Assembly (NCBI GenBank): GCA_934437695.1
Contig: CAKSAW010000007.1
Span: forward strand, 1-29,760
Direction of reading: 5' to 3'
Source of the DNA: an uncultured Blautia sp.
GTDB taxonomy: Bacteria; Bacillota; Clostridia; Lachnospirales; Lachnospiraceae
DNA length: 29,760 nucleotides
Part shown: positions 1 through 10,063 of the stretch, piece by piece
How the letters are laid out: each line of letters opens with the position of its first letter
Numbering within the stretch: the first letter of the stretch is position 1
The notes under the pieces: model-generated
Told to the model about the DNA's origin: nothing
Seen by the model: only the letters and a program-made list of their open reading frames with translations
Database searches by the model: none
Position numbers and translations under genes: made by a program

Positions 1-76
1 ATGTAAAGAATTTTCGAGAATCGTATGTGTTTCACTGTTTAGTTATCAAGGTTGTCTGTCTTTCGACAGCTTGTTT

Positions 77-105
77 ATTTTATCATGTTGTTTTCGACTT
101 GTCAA
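77..105 (-). promoter_or_regulatory. rrn-type promoter, downstream member of a tandem pair
   Basis: On the minus strand a perfect -35 TTGACA (100-105) is followed after exactly 17 bases by TAAAAT (77-82). Transcription would start near 70 and run off the left edge. The following leader contains CTTGATAACTAAACAG, which resembles the sequence that precedes 16S rRNA genes in Firmicutes. I infer that an rRNA operon begins just beyond position 1; no rRNA is visible inside the window. Confidence 0.75.
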
Positions 106-168
106 GAACTTTTTTAAGTTTTTTCAAATCTTTTTTCAACTGATTTGCTGTTCGTTGACAGCTTGTTT

Positions 169-197
169 ACTTTATCATAGTTTCAAGTGTTTGTCAA
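169..197 (-). promoter_or_regulatory. rrn-type promoter, upstream member of a tandem pair
   Basis: The minus strand shows TTGACA (192-197), a 17-base spacer and TAAAGT (169-174). The start-site region after both -10 boxes is nearly the same (AAACAAGCTGTC), so the two promoters, 92 bp apart, look like duplicates. Tandem strong promoters are typical of rRNA operons (established knowledge). It lies just downstream of tRNA-Ser on the same strand. Confidence 0.7.
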
Positions 198-239
198 CAT
201 CTTTTTTTGTTTGTTTTTTATTTTTTCAAAAAAACAAAA

Positions 240-327
240 CGGAGAAGGAGGGATTTGAACCCTCGCGCCGCGTTAGCGACCTATACCCTTAGCAGGGGCA
301 CCTCTTCGGCCTCTTGAGTACTTCTCC
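240..327 (-). tRNA. tRNA-Ser, anticodon GCU
   Basis: The minus strand folds into a class II tRNA. The acceptor stem is GGAGAAG/CTTCTCC (321-327 with 241-247) with discriminator G at 240. There is a D arm, an anticodon loop CTGCTAA with anticodon GCT, a long variable arm (TAGGTCGCTAACGCGGCGC) and a T arm GAGGG-TTCAAAT-CCCTC. The long variable arm and G discriminator fit serine; GCU reads AGU/AGC. The 3' CCA is not encoded, because T residues follow directly, so it must be added by the CCA enzyme. The T-rich tract after the gene probably acts as its terminator. An almost ideal promoter lies upstream at 389-417. Confidence 0.96.
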
Positions 328-388
328 AGACTCCGAACTAATAGTTCATTATTAAATTCGAATGCGCTTTTTCACAAGTGCATGTGTT

Positions 389-417
389 ATTATATGCAAA
401 AAAACCTGTTTTGTCAA
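389..417 (-). promoter_or_regulatory. consensus sigma-A promoter of tRNA-Ser
   Basis: On the minus strand TTGACA (412-417), a 17-base spacer and TATAAT (389-394) match the vegetative consensus at all 12 hexamer positions. The predicted start near 382 leaves a leader of about 55 bases before the tRNA. The -35 box lies inside the terminator hairpin of the upstream acyltransferase gene (398-428). Confidence 0.9.
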
Positions 418-428
418 CAGGTTTTTTT
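398..428. terminator. bidirectional intrinsic terminator after the plsC-like gene
   Basis: The sequence is seven A, CCTGTT, a five-base loop, AACAGG and seven T. It is therefore symmetrical and can terminate on both strands. It closes the gyrBA-lipoprotein-acyltransferase unit, 43 bases beyond the acyltransferase stop codon. Its loop and one stem arm contain the -35 box of the tRNA-Ser promoter. Confidence 0.85.
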
Positions 429-470
429 ACTTTTTTTCATATTTTTTATTTTTCACTGCAAAAAGGCTTT

Positions 471-1184
471 TTATGAAGTATACTGCGCTATTGTTTCTTC
501 AATACGCCTTTTTACTTCTTCCGCAATTTCTGTTGTCTTCATATCTTTATACTCTTCATAATATATAGGCTCCAGAAAATGCACCTGTACTGTAAGTTTT
601 TTAATTGATCCCGTATCAAATGCTTTATAGGAATCAATCAGCGCTACAGGCACGATCGGACACTTTGACTTGGTTGCTGCTTTAAAACTTCCACCTTTAA
701 ATTCCTGCGGATGATTGCCATCCCTGCTTCTGGTCCCCTCTGCAAAAATCAGATAGTTTCGTCCTGCCCTTACTTCTTTGATAACATTAATGATCACCTG
801 CATGGACTGTTTAACGTCCTCTCTGTCGATCATAAAAGCTTTCATACATGCAAATACATATTTCAGAAATGGTACATTGGTCAGTTCTTTCTTGGCAACT
901 ACAGAAAAAGGTACCGGACATACCTGCATAACTGCCAAAACATCAAACATCCCCTGATGATTTGGAAAGAACATAAATCCATTCTCCTTCGGAATATTCT
1001 CAATCCCATGGCCATCGATCACCAGGTTGCCACCACGCACTGCTCTGTTATCTATATATTTAAGAAGCTTATATCTCTGTTCTTCGCTGTAATCATCCAC
1101 ATGTGATGCATACCAGCTTAATTTGAACCATCCATATGGAACAAAAAAGAGATTTCTAAATACCATCAGTAATATTCTTTTCAT
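471..1184 (-). CDS. plsC: 1-acyl-sn-glycerol-3-phosphate acyltransferase (PlsC family)
   Basis: This 237-residue protein probably transfers a second acyl chain to lysophosphatidic acid, giving phosphatidic acid at the inner membrane face. The PlsC motifs are visible: the catalytic HX4D block as NHQGMFD near residue 75, and the glycerol-phosphate binding block as FAEGTRSRDG near residue 147, with a further VPVALID stretch near residue 178. The hydrophobic N-terminus (about residues 4-22) could anchor it. The start is supported by GAGGAC five bases upstream of ATG. It follows the lipoprotein gene by 17 bases and is the last gene before the 398-428 terminator, so it is likely cotranscribed with gyrBA. 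Substrate chain specificity cannot be told from sequence; other lyso-lipid acyltransferases share these motifs. Confidence 0.9.
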   Translation of the reverse strand: MKRILLMVFRNLFFVPYGWFKLSWYASHVDDYSEEQRYKLLKYIDNRAVRGGNLVIDGHGIENIPKENGFMFFPNHQGMFDVLAVMQVCPVPFSVVAKKELTNVPFLKYVFACMKAFMIDREDVKQSMQVIINVIKEVRAGRNYLIFAEGTRSRDGNHPQEFKGGSFKAATKSKCPIVPVALIDSYKAFDTGSIKKLTVQVHFLEPIYYEEYKDMKTTEIAEEVKRRIEETIAQYTS

Positions 1185-1201
1185 TTTTTGTCCTCGATAT
1201 A

Positions 1202-1759
1202 TTATGATCCTATTTTTTCCGAAATTTTGTCTTCATATCCCGGATTTTTTTTGATAAATGTATCATATTCTTTACTATATGTTTTGTAGGTATCTGTTTT
1301 CATGAACTTAGCATAAGCAGCTGCTGCCTCACTTCTCATATCATCTGTGATCTGCGACGGTGCCATAATATAATAGTCCTTATCCTTTTTACCTGTCATA
1401 TAGGTTCCCACACAGGGATACTCCTGATCATCCTCCAGAATCAGATTATATGTGATATATACATATGTATACTTATCATTCTCTAAAAGACTGTCACATT
1501 TCTGAACAGATACTTTCTTTGGATTATGTGCCTCAAAATATTTGAGTGTTGCTGTGATCTCTGTCTGAAGATCTGCTTCTGTATTGTCCTTCTGGTTATA
1601 ACAGTCTTTTACTTTCTTTTCTTTCCCATCAACATAGGACTGAATCAGTTCCTCTGTTACTTTCTCCGGTGATTTATGGCTTACACCTCCACATCCTGCT
1701 GCGCAGAGTGTCAGTAATACCAACACTCCGACTGCAAGATATCTATACCATCTCTTCAT
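1202..1759 (-). CDS. putative lipoprotein of unknown function
   Basis: The 185-residue product starts with a basic stretch, a hydrophobic core and a lipobox (LCAAGC, Cys near residue 23), so it should be lipid-anchored on the outer face of the membrane. After a short linker the rest is a small alpha/beta domain rich in Lys and Tyr, with a start (SPEKVTEELIQSYVDG) reminiscent of NTF2-like DUF4878/DUF5105 lipoproteins. That family assignment is tentative. Its ATG lies two bases beyond the gyrA stop, and its ribosome binding site (GAGGAAT) is made from the last codons of gyrA, so translation is probably coupled. I cannot assign a function; being behind gyrA does not imply a role in supercoiling. 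Confidence 0.8.
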   Translation of the reverse strand: MKRWYRYLAVGVLVLLTLCAAGCGGVSHKSPEKVTEELIQSYVDGKEKKVKDCYNQKDNTEADLQTEITATLKYFEAHNPKKVSVQKCDSLLENDKYTYVYITYNLILEDDQEYPCVGTYMTGKKDKDYYIMAPSQITDDMRSEAAAAYAKFMKTDTYKTYSKEYDTFIKKNPGYEDKISEKIGS

Positions 1760-1761
1760 GG

Positions 1762-4335
1762 TTATTCCTCTTCTCCTCTGTTCTCACCCTGTGTATCCTG
1801 ATCTGCTGTCTGAGCAGCTTCTGTTGTTTCTGCACTGTCTGCTGTTTCCACTTCCCCAGACTGTACATTTGTATCTTTTTCTTCTTTATCTCTTACTTTG
1901 GCTACACTGGCTACAGTGACACCATCTGTAAGGTTGATCAGTTTTACACCTGATGTGATTCTTCCAAGAATTGAAATATCAGAGCATGCAATTCTGATGA
2001 TAATTCCCTCAGTAGTGATCAGCATTACTTCATTATCTTCATTTACAGCTCTTGCACCAATTACATCACCTGTTTTCTCAGTGATCTTATAACATTTCAC
2101 ACCTTTACCACCACGGTTCTGACAGGTAAACTCACCCATAGAAGTACGTTTACCCATACCATTTGCAGATACGATCAACAGACAGTCTCCCTGAGAGTTC
2201 AGCTGCATTGCTACAATTTCATCTCCATCGTCAAGATTCATACCGCGTACACCCATAGAAGTTCTGCCGGTACTTCTTACATCTGTTTCTTTAAAACGGA
2301 TACACATACCGTCTTTTGTAACCAGGATCACGTCTTTCTTATCATCTGTAAGCTTCACTTCAATCAGCTCATCATCATCACGTAAAGTAATTGCTGCCAG
2401 TCCATTCTTACGCACATTTGCATAGTCATTGACAGGAGTCTTCTTTACAAGACCATTCTTTGTAGCCATCATCAGATACTTTCCATCTTCAAACTTGCGA
2501 AGCGGGATCACTGCTGTAATAAATTCACCTGGCATAAGCTGTAATAGATTGATGATCGCAGTTCCTCTTGCAGTACGCCCTGCCTCCGGGATCTCATATG
2601 CTTTCAGACGATATACACGACCAGTGTTTGTAAAGAACATCAGATAATGATGGGTAGTTGTCATCAGAAGCTCTTCGATATAGTCATCCTCCAAAGTCTG
2701 CATTCCCTTGATCCCTCTTCCGCCTCTGTTCTGGCTTCTGAAATTATCAACTGTCATTCTCTTAATGTATCCAAGCTTAGTCATTGTAATTACTGTATTT
2801 TCTCTTGGGATCAGATCCTCTGTAGAAATATCGTATACGTCATATCCGATAGAAGTCTTTCTGTCATCTCCATACTTCTCAGCAATTGCAAGGATTTCCT
2901 CACGGATCACACGAAGCAGAAGGTTTCTGTCTGCAAGAATAGCCTCATACTTGCGGATTTTTTCCATTAAGTCAGCATATTCTGCCTCCAGTTTTGCTCT
3001 TTCCAGACCGGTCAGAGCACGCAGACGCATATCTACGATTGCCTGTGCCTGAATATCCGTTAATTCAAAACGATCCATTAATTCCTGTTTTGCGATCTGC
3101 ACATTCTGAGAAGCTCTGATAATACGGATCACTTCGTCAATATTATCCAGTGCTTTCAGCAGACCTTCCAAAATATGGGCACGTTCTCTTGCTTTATTCA
3201 GATCATATTTCGTTCTTCTTGTCACTACATCTTCCTGATGAGCCAGATAATACTCCAACATCTGTTTCAGGTTTAATACCTTTGGTTCAAGGCTTCCGTT
3301 ATTTGGAATAAGAGAAAGCATATTTACTCCAAAAGTATCCTGCAGCTGTGTATGCTTGTACAATAAATTCAGAACTACATTTGCATTTGCATCTTTTCTG
3401 AGATCAATGCATATTCTCATACCCTCACGGCTGGAATGGTCATTCAGATCTGTAATTCCATCAATCTTTTTATCTCTTACAAGTTCTGCAATCTTTGAGA
3501 TCAGACGTGCTTTATTCACAAGATATGGAAGCTCTGTAACAATAATCCTGGACTTTCCATTTGGAAGAGTTTCAATATTTGTCACTGCGCGTACACGGAT
3601 CTTACCACGTCCTGTTCTATATGCCTCTTCAATCCCTCTTCTGCCAAGAATCGTAGCACCAGTAGGAAAATCAGGACCTTTTACAATATCCAGGATTTCT
3701 TCCATTGTTGTTTCACGCTGTTCTTCGATAGTGTTATCTATAATCTTAACAACAGCATCCACAACCTCCTTCAGATTATGAGGCGGAATATTGGTCGCCA
3801 TACCTACTGCAATACCGGAAGTTCCGTTTACCAGAAGATTTGGGTAGCGGGATGGCAATACAACAGGTTCTCTTTCTGTTTCATCAAAGTTTGGCTGAAA
3901 GTCAACCGTATCTTTGTTGATATCAGCCAGCATTTCCATGGAAATCTTGCTCAGACGTGCCTCTGTGTATCGCATGGCTGCTGCCCCGTCACCATCCACA
4001 GAGCCAAAATTTCCATGTCCATCTACCAGCGGGTATCTGGTGGACCATTCCTGTGCCATATTTACAAGTGCCCCGTAAATAGAACTGTCACCATGTGGGT
4101 GATATTTACCCATTGTATCACCGACAATACGCGCACATTTACGATGCGGTTTGTCAGGACCATTATTCAGTTCTATCATGGAATACAATACACGTCGCTG
4201 AACCGGTTTCAGACCATCTCTTACATCAGGCAGTGCTCTGGAAGCGATAACGCTCATGGCATAGTCAATATAAGAGTCCTTCATGGTCTTTTCCAGATCC
4301 ACCTCGTGGACTTTGTCAAAAATATTATCTTCCAT
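1762..4335 (-). CDS. gyrA: DNA gyrase subunit A
   Basis: GyrA cuts and rejoins DNA in the A2B2 gyrase that introduces negative supercoils. The 857 residues show the N-terminal breakage-reunion domain with catalytic Tyr123 in [11 protein letters not shown], the [13 protein letters not shown] start motif, and a C-terminal beta-pinwheel with the GyrA box QNRGGRG (535-541). That box separates it from ParC. A second QNRGGKG occurs in a later blade. The last 40 or so residues are a Glu/Thr/Gln-rich acidic tail. In the quinolone-determining region the sequence is HGDSSIYG: Ser84 is present, but the usual acidic residue (S. aureus Glu88, E. coli Asp87) is Gly88. The start has AGGGAG nine bases upstream, and gyrB ends 19 bases before it. 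Confidence 0.98.
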   Translation of the reverse strand: MEDNIFDKVHEVDLEKTMKDSYIDYAMSVIASRALPDVRDGLKPVQRRVLYSMIELNNGPDKPHRKCARIVGDTMGKYHPHGDSSIYGALVNMAQEWSTRYPLVDGHGNFGSVDGDGAAAMRYTEARLSKISMEMLADINKDTVDFQPNFDETEREPVVLPSRYPNLLVNGTSGIAVGMATNIPPHNLKEVVDAVVKIIDNTIEEQRETTMEEILDIVKGPDFPTGATILGRRGIEEAYRTGRGKIRVRAVTNIETLPNGKSRIIVTELPYLVNKARLISKIAELVRDKKIDGITDLNDHSSREGMRICIDLRKDANANVVLNLLYKHTQLQDTFGVNMLSLIPNNGSLEPKVLNLKQMLEYYLAHQEDVVTRRTKYDLNKARERAHILEGLLKALDNIDEVIRIIRASQNVQIAKQELMDRFELTDIQAQAIVDMRLRALTGLERAKLEAEYADLMEKIRKYEAILADRNLLLRVIREEILAIAEKYGDDRKTSIGYDVYDISTEDLIPRENTVITMTKLGYIKRMTVDNFRSQNRGGRGIKGMQTLEDDYIEELLMTTTHHYLMFFTNTGRVYRLKAYEIPEAGRTARGTAIINLLQLMPGEFITAVIPLRKFEDGKYLMMATKNGLVKKTPVNDYANVRKNGLAAITLRDDDELIEVKLTDDKKDVILVTKDGMCIRFKETDVRSTGRTSMGVRGMNLDDGDEIVAMQLNSQGDCLLIVSANGMGKRTSMGEFTCQNRGGKGVKCYKITEKTGDVIGARAVNEDNEVMLITTEGIIIRIACSDISILGRITSGVKLINLTDGVTVASVAKVRDKEEKDTNVQSGEVETADSAETTEAAQTADQDTQGENRGEEE

Positions 4336-4354
4336 TTATCTATTCTCCCTATTA

Positions 4355-6370
<2,016 letters not shown>

Positions 6371-6395
6371 TATCTGGACATAATAATACAAATTT

Positions 6396-6424
6396 ATTAT
6401 AGCACAAAAGCCCATAGCTTGCCA
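6396..6424 (-). promoter_or_regulatory. gyrBA promoter (extended -10)
   Basis: The minus strand carries TGCTATAAT, an extended -10 with perfect TATAAT at 6396-6401. Seventeen bases upstream is a weak -35, TGGCAA (6419-6424). It lies between the rsmI terminator and gyrB. The start site would be near 6389, giving a leader of about 110 bases that contains the 6310-6370 hairpin. Confidence 0.7.
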
Positions 6425-6434
6425 CAATCTTAAT

Positions 6435-6462
6435 AAAAAAGAATTCCCGAAAGCGGGAATTC
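6435..6462 (-). terminator. intrinsic terminator after rsmI
   Basis: On the minus strand a nine-base-pair stem GAATTCCCG/CGGGAATTC with loop CTTT is followed at once by a run of T. It separates the holB-ricT-trmN6-rsmI unit from gyrBA. Confidence 0.9.
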
Positions 6463-6482
6463 TTCGCTGGTTTTTATATCTT

Positions 6483-7334
6483 TTATTTATCAGATTTGTT
6501 AATAAGATACTGATAAACATCTCTTTTTGTCATTCCTCTGTCATTTGCTACAAGTTTCATAGCTTCTTTTCTGGAATGACCCTGATTTTCGTACAGTTTC
6601 ATATGTTCTTCTATCGTTATTTTCTCCCAGGAGGCTTTCTCTTCCTCTTCCATTTCCAGTCTGCTCCTGCCCTGGACCACAAGTACACACTCACCCAGCG
6701 GTTTCTCTGTCTGATAATACAGGATCAGATCCTCAATCGTAGTCTGAAATGCAGTCTCATGTTTCTTTGTCAATTCTCTGCAAAGAGTCATTCTGCGATT
6801 TCCCAAAGTCTCTTTCAGTTCCTCAAGAGTTCTTACCAGTCTGTGAGGAGCCTCATAGAGAATGATCGTTCTTGTTTCATTTTTCAGTTCATTAAGAATC
6901 TGTTTTCTTTCTTTTTTATCTGCAGGAAGAAATGCCTCAAAAGCAAATCTTCTTGTTGGAAGTCCGGAAAGAGTCAGAGCAGTGATACAGGCAGCAGGAC
7001 CCGGAAGAGAAGTAACTTCTATCCCTGCATCATAGCACATTGCAGCCAGTTCCTCTCCCGGATCAGAAATTCCAGGTGTACCTGCATCTGTGATCAGTGC
7101 AATGTTCTGACCTTCCTGCATCTTACTTATCAGCACATATGCTTTATCAATTTTGTTATACTCATGATAACTGGTCATAGGGGTCTTTATATCAAAATGA
7201 TTCAGCAGCTTGATACTGTTTCTGGTATCTTCTGCTGCAATAAGGTCCACTTCTTTTAATGTGCGAAGTACCCTGAGCGTAATATCCTCCAGATTTCCTA
7301 TGGGTGTTGCACACAAATACAATTTACCACTCAT
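6483..7334 (-). CDS. rsmI: 16S rRNA (cytidine-1402-2'-O)-methyltransferase
   Basis: RsmI uses S-adenosylmethionine to 2'-O-methylate C1402 in the decoding centre of 16S rRNA. The product belongs to the tetrapyrrole-methylase fold family: LYLCATPIGNLEDIT at the N-terminus, AAEDTRNS, ALITDAGTPGISDPG (SAM binding loop) and SLPGPAACITAL are all canonical. The ATG at 7334 is preferred (283 residues) because AGAGGA lies six bases upstream; the ATG at 7349 overlaps that site. It follows the trmN6-like gene by about 50 bases and is the last gene of the holB-ricT-trmN6-rsmI block, in the same relative order as B. subtilis holB-yaaT-yabA-yabB-yabC. A strong terminator follows. Confidence 0.96.
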   Translation of the reverse strand: MSGKLYLCATPIGNLEDITLRVLRTLKEVDLIAAEDTRNSIKLLNHFDIKTPMTSYHEYNKIDKAYVLISKMQEGQNIALITDAGTPGISDPGEELAAMCYDAGIEVTSLPGPAACITALTLSGLPTRRFAFEAFLPADKKERKQILNELKNETRTIILYEAPHRLVRTLEELKETLGNRRMTLCRELTKKHETAFQTTIEDLILYYQTEKPLGECVLVVQGRSRLEMEEEEKASWEKITIEEHMKLYENQGHSRKEAMKLVANDRGMTKRDVYQYLINKSDK

Positions 7335-7387
7335 AATTATTCCTCTCATCCTGCATTTTCAATAGTTTCGAGCGTATTTGAAAAATG

Positions 7388-8128
7388 TCAGATCATATCA
7401 TAAATCCTGAGTATATTCTCCGTATAAACTCCCGGCTCTTTATATACGATCAGCGGCGGTTCCACTGTTATCCTTGAATTTCCGCCCTTTAGCGCTTCTA
7501 TGAGAACCATGTTGGGTTCTCTGTCTATGTATGGATATACCAGCTGCATTCTTTTCGGCTCCAGACGATACTTCATAAGAACATTCATAATCTCAGCAAG
7601 TCTGAATGGCCTATGGACCATATAAAATCTTCCACGTTCCTTCAAAACTTTAGACGCCTGACTTATCACATCCTCCAGATTACACAGAACTTCATGTCTT
7701 GCAATTGCCTTTGGCATATCCGGATTGCGCAGTCCATGCTGTCCGATCATATAAGGCGGATTACTTGTCACTACATCAAAAGAGGCCGCACCAAAAATCT
7801 CCGCAGCCTCTTTAATATCACCCTGTACGATCTTAATGTCATCCTCGAGATGATTGTACATGACACTGCGCCTGGCCATATCTGCACATTCCTGCTGAAT
7901 CTCAAGACCAGTAAAATGTTTCCCATTTGTTTTAGTCTTAAGCAGGATCGGAATAATTCCCGTCCCTGTCCCCATGTCCAGAGCAATCTCACCTTTTTTT
8001 ACTTTTGCAAAGCCGGAAAGAAGAACTGCATCCATTCCAAAACAGAATTTATCTGGATCCTGGATCACATAATATCCGTTCTGAAGGTCATCCACACGTT
8101 CGTTATCTTTTACCAGCTGATCAGTCAT
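7388..8128 (-). CDS. tRNA1(Val) (adenine37-N6)-methyltransferase family (YabB-like)
   Basis: This is a class I SAM-dependent methyltransferase of 246 residues. The SAM-binding motif I is LDMGTGTGIIPILL (near residue 50) and the N6-adenine type catalytic motif IV is SNPPYM (near residue 121). The N-terminal GYYVIQDPDKFCFGMDAVLLS is characteristic of the TrmN6/YabB group that methylates A37 of tRNA-Val, but the substrate here is inferred from family and position. Its ATG overlaps the last bases of ricT (8121-8128), so translation is probably coupled. The position between ricT and rsmI matches yabB in B. subtilis; yabA and the GIY-YIG gene yazA, which occur there, are missing. Confidence 0.9.
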   Translation of the reverse strand: MTDQLVKDNERVDDLQNGYYVIQDPDKFCFGMDAVLLSGFAKVKKGEIALDMGTGTGIIPILLKTKTNGKHFTGLEIQQECADMARRSVMYNHLEDDIKIVQGDIKEAAEIFGAASFDVVTSNPPYMIGQHGLRNPDMPKAIARHEVLCNLEDVISQASKVLKERGRFYMVHRPFRLAEIMNVLMKYRLEPKRMQLVYPYIDREPNMVLIEALKGGNSRITVEPPLIVYKEPGVYTENILRIYDMI

Positions 8129-9020
8129 TTAATTTGGAATCTCCTTTTTTATCTTCCAGATTTCCCAGTTCCTTTAGTTCTTTCTCTGAAACTTTAACCT
8201 TCTTCTTTCTTGGTCTGAATTTCAGATCATCCACAGGAAATTCCTGAATTTCCTTCTCATCATTGATCTCTACAATTACCTTTACACGCTGACGAAGTAC
8301 ATTCACACTGTGTACTGTTCCTGCAAGCCCATCCGGAGTGGTAACTGTATCTCCCAGTCCCGGAAGCTTCTTATTCAGCTCCTCATATGTCTCCTGCTCA
8401 TTCTTCAGACAGCACATCAGTCTTCCGCAGACACCTGATATCTTTGTCTGGTTAAGAGATAAATTCTGCTCTTTTGCCATCTTGATCGATACAGGTGCAA
8501 ATTCGGACAGATATGTGTGACAGCATAAACATCTTCCACAGATGCCGATGCCACCAAGAATCTTCGTCTCATCACGAACTCCGATCTGTCGAAGTTCAAT
8601 ACGTGTTTTGAAAATTGCTGCCAAATCTTTTACCAGCTGACGGAAATCAATCCTGCCATCTGCTGTAAAATAAAACAGCACCTTATTGTTATCAAATGTA
8701 TATTCCGCATCTATCAGTTTCATTTCCAGGCCATGTTCCCTTATCTTTTTCTGACAGATTTTAAACGCTTCTCTCTCTCTGACTCTGTTCTGTGCCTCTC
8801 TCTCGTTATCCTCCTTTGTTGCTACGCGGAGTACTTCCTTAAGCGGGTGCACAACATCCTCCTCGCCTACTTCTCTGGGTGCAAGTACAACTTTCCCGTA
8901 TTCAATTCCACGGGCAGTTTCCACGATCACATGATCGCCTGTTTTAATCTCATAATCCTTAGGACTGAAATAATAGATCTTGCCTACATTGCGAAATCTC
9001 ACGCCTACTACTTTTGTCAT
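8121..9020 (-). CDS. ricT: PSP1-domain protein RicT (YaaT)
   Basis: The 299-residue protein carries the PSP1 C-terminal domain. In B. subtilis RicT forms the Ric (Y) complex with RicA and RicF, which carries Fe-S clusters and directs RNase Y mRNA processing. The signature Cys cluster is clear: ICGRCLCC (Cys161, 164, 166, 167) and GVCGRLMCC (Cys198, 203, 204). The C-terminal tail is Lys-rich. It starts one base beyond the holB stop codon and overlaps the downstream methyltransferase gene, so the block is one transcription unit. The function is by family; ricA and ricF are not in this window. Confidence 0.94.
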   Translation of the reverse strand: MTKVVGVRFRNVGKIYYFSPKDYEIKTGDHVIVETARGIEYGKVVLAPREVGEEDVVHPLKEVLRVATKEDNEREAQNRVREREAFKICQKKIREHGLEMKLIDAEYTFDNNKVLFYFTADGRIDFRQLVKDLAAIFKTRIELRQIGVRDETKILGGIGICGRCLCCHTYLSEFAPVSIKMAKEQNLSLNQTKISGVCGRLMCCLKNEQETYEELNKKLPGLGDTVTTPDGLAGTVHSVNVLRQRVKVIVEINDEKEIQEFPVDDLKFRPRKKKVKVSEKELKELGNLEDKKGDSKLND

Positions 9021-9021
9021 T

Positions 9022-10011
9022 CTATTTCTCCCTGATCGTCAGGAACAGTAATTCAAATGCCAGATCAAAATTAACATTTGCTTTCAGACGTACCTTTGTC
9101 TTCTGAATAGAATCCAGAATATTCTCCAGATTCTCATAGGAACGCTGCTTTGCCTGTTCTCTGATAAAATTAATTTCCTGCTTAAATACCAGGTTGTCAA
9201 CTTCCTGTGTTGCCTTAAACATCAGCACATCTCTGAACCAGAACTGGAAAATATCCAGATAATCATTAATATTCTGTTTCTCTCCCGAGAGACTCTTAAT
9301 AGCATCTGCCAGTTCATAAACTTCCATGGTATTTGCATATTTAAGAATTCTCAGTGCATTCTGGGTCATCTCTGCAAACTCCTGGGAAGTAGCCGCTTCT
9401 TTGGCTCTTCCAATACTTCCCTGTGCAAAGGATGCATCAATCTCTGCCTGATAATCCGGAACATGAAGATGTTCCATCAGATATTTCTTTACAAGACCGT
9501 CATCTACTACCTTCAGATCAAGACGAACACATCTTGACTGAATGGTAGGCAGCAGTCCGCCGATATTATTGGTCAGTAACAGGATCACTGCATATTCCGG
9601 CGGCTCCTCAATCGTTTTGAGAAGCGCATTCTGTGCCTGCGGTGTCATAAGATCTGCATCTGCAATAATATAAATCTTGTATGGACTGTAATATGGTCTG
9701 ATATCCACGTCATGGATCACCTGATCCCTGATCTCATCAATTGTGATCGTTCCCGGCTTCTCATGACTGACCATAATAATATCCGGATGATTCTTGCCTA
9801 TCGCCTTTTTGCATGAATCACATTTCTGACACGGCTCTGTACCTCCAACTTCACATTGAAGTGTCATAGCAAAAGTTCCTGCAAGGAGCTTCTTACCAGA
9901 ACCTGGTTCGCCGGTAAAAATATAAGAATGTGATATTTTCCCTGATTCTATTGCATTTTTTAAATGTCCTATAATCTCGTCATGTCCGATAATGTTATTA
10001 AATCCCATCAT
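9022..10011 (-). CDS. holB: DNA polymerase III, delta' subunit
   Basis: Delta' is the clamp-loader subunit that works with tau/gamma and delta to load the beta clamp (DnaN, also in this window). Starting at the ATG at 10011 (GAGGTG six bases upstream; an upstream GTG at 10020 is less likely) it has 329 residues. Visible are Walker A GEPGSGKK (34-41), a zinc module with Cys53, 61, 64 and 67, the AAA+ core ADADLMTPQAQNALLKTIEEP and the sensor/SRC motif TIQSRC. The Walker A Lys is kept, but the final Ser/Thr is Lys, in keeping with the usual weak or absent ATPase of delta'. It is followed directly by ricT, as in B. subtilis. Confidence 0.95.
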   Translation of the reverse strand: MMGFNNIIGHDEIIGHLKNAIESGKISHSYIFTGEPGSGKKLLAGTFAMTLQCEVGGTEPCQKCDSCKKAIGKNHPDIIMVSHEKPGTITIDEIRDQVIHDVDIRPYYSPYKIYIIADADLMTPQAQNALLKTIEEPPEYAVILLLTNNIGGLLPTIQSRCVRLDLKVVDDGLVKKYLMEHLHVPDYQAEIDASFAQGSIGRAKEAATSQEFAEMTQNALRILKYANTMEVYELADAIKSLSGEKQNINDYLDIFQFWFRDVLMFKATQEVDNLVFKQEINFIREQAKQRSYENLENILDSIQKTKVRLKANVNFDLAFELLFLTIREK

Positions 10012-10043
10012 AAGAATCACCTCACCAGTCCGTTTTGTAAGAT

Positions 10044-10052
10044 ATTATACCA
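10044..10052 (-). promoter_or_regulatory. possible promoter of holB-ricT-trmN6-rsmI (extended -10)
   Basis: TGGTATAAT on the minus strand is an extended -10 in the spacer between the guanylate-kinase-like gene and holB. No convincing -35 hexamer is seen. It would give a leader of about 25 bases. It may be an internal promoter of a longer transcript. Confidence 0.5.
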
Positions 10053-10063
10053 TAAAAGAAGAT

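Noticed and set aside
71..292. A 73-codon plus-strand frame at the left edge
   Set aside because: It overlaps the tRNA-Ser gene and the tandem promoters, and is Phe/Leu/Cys-rich low-complexity translation of T tracts.
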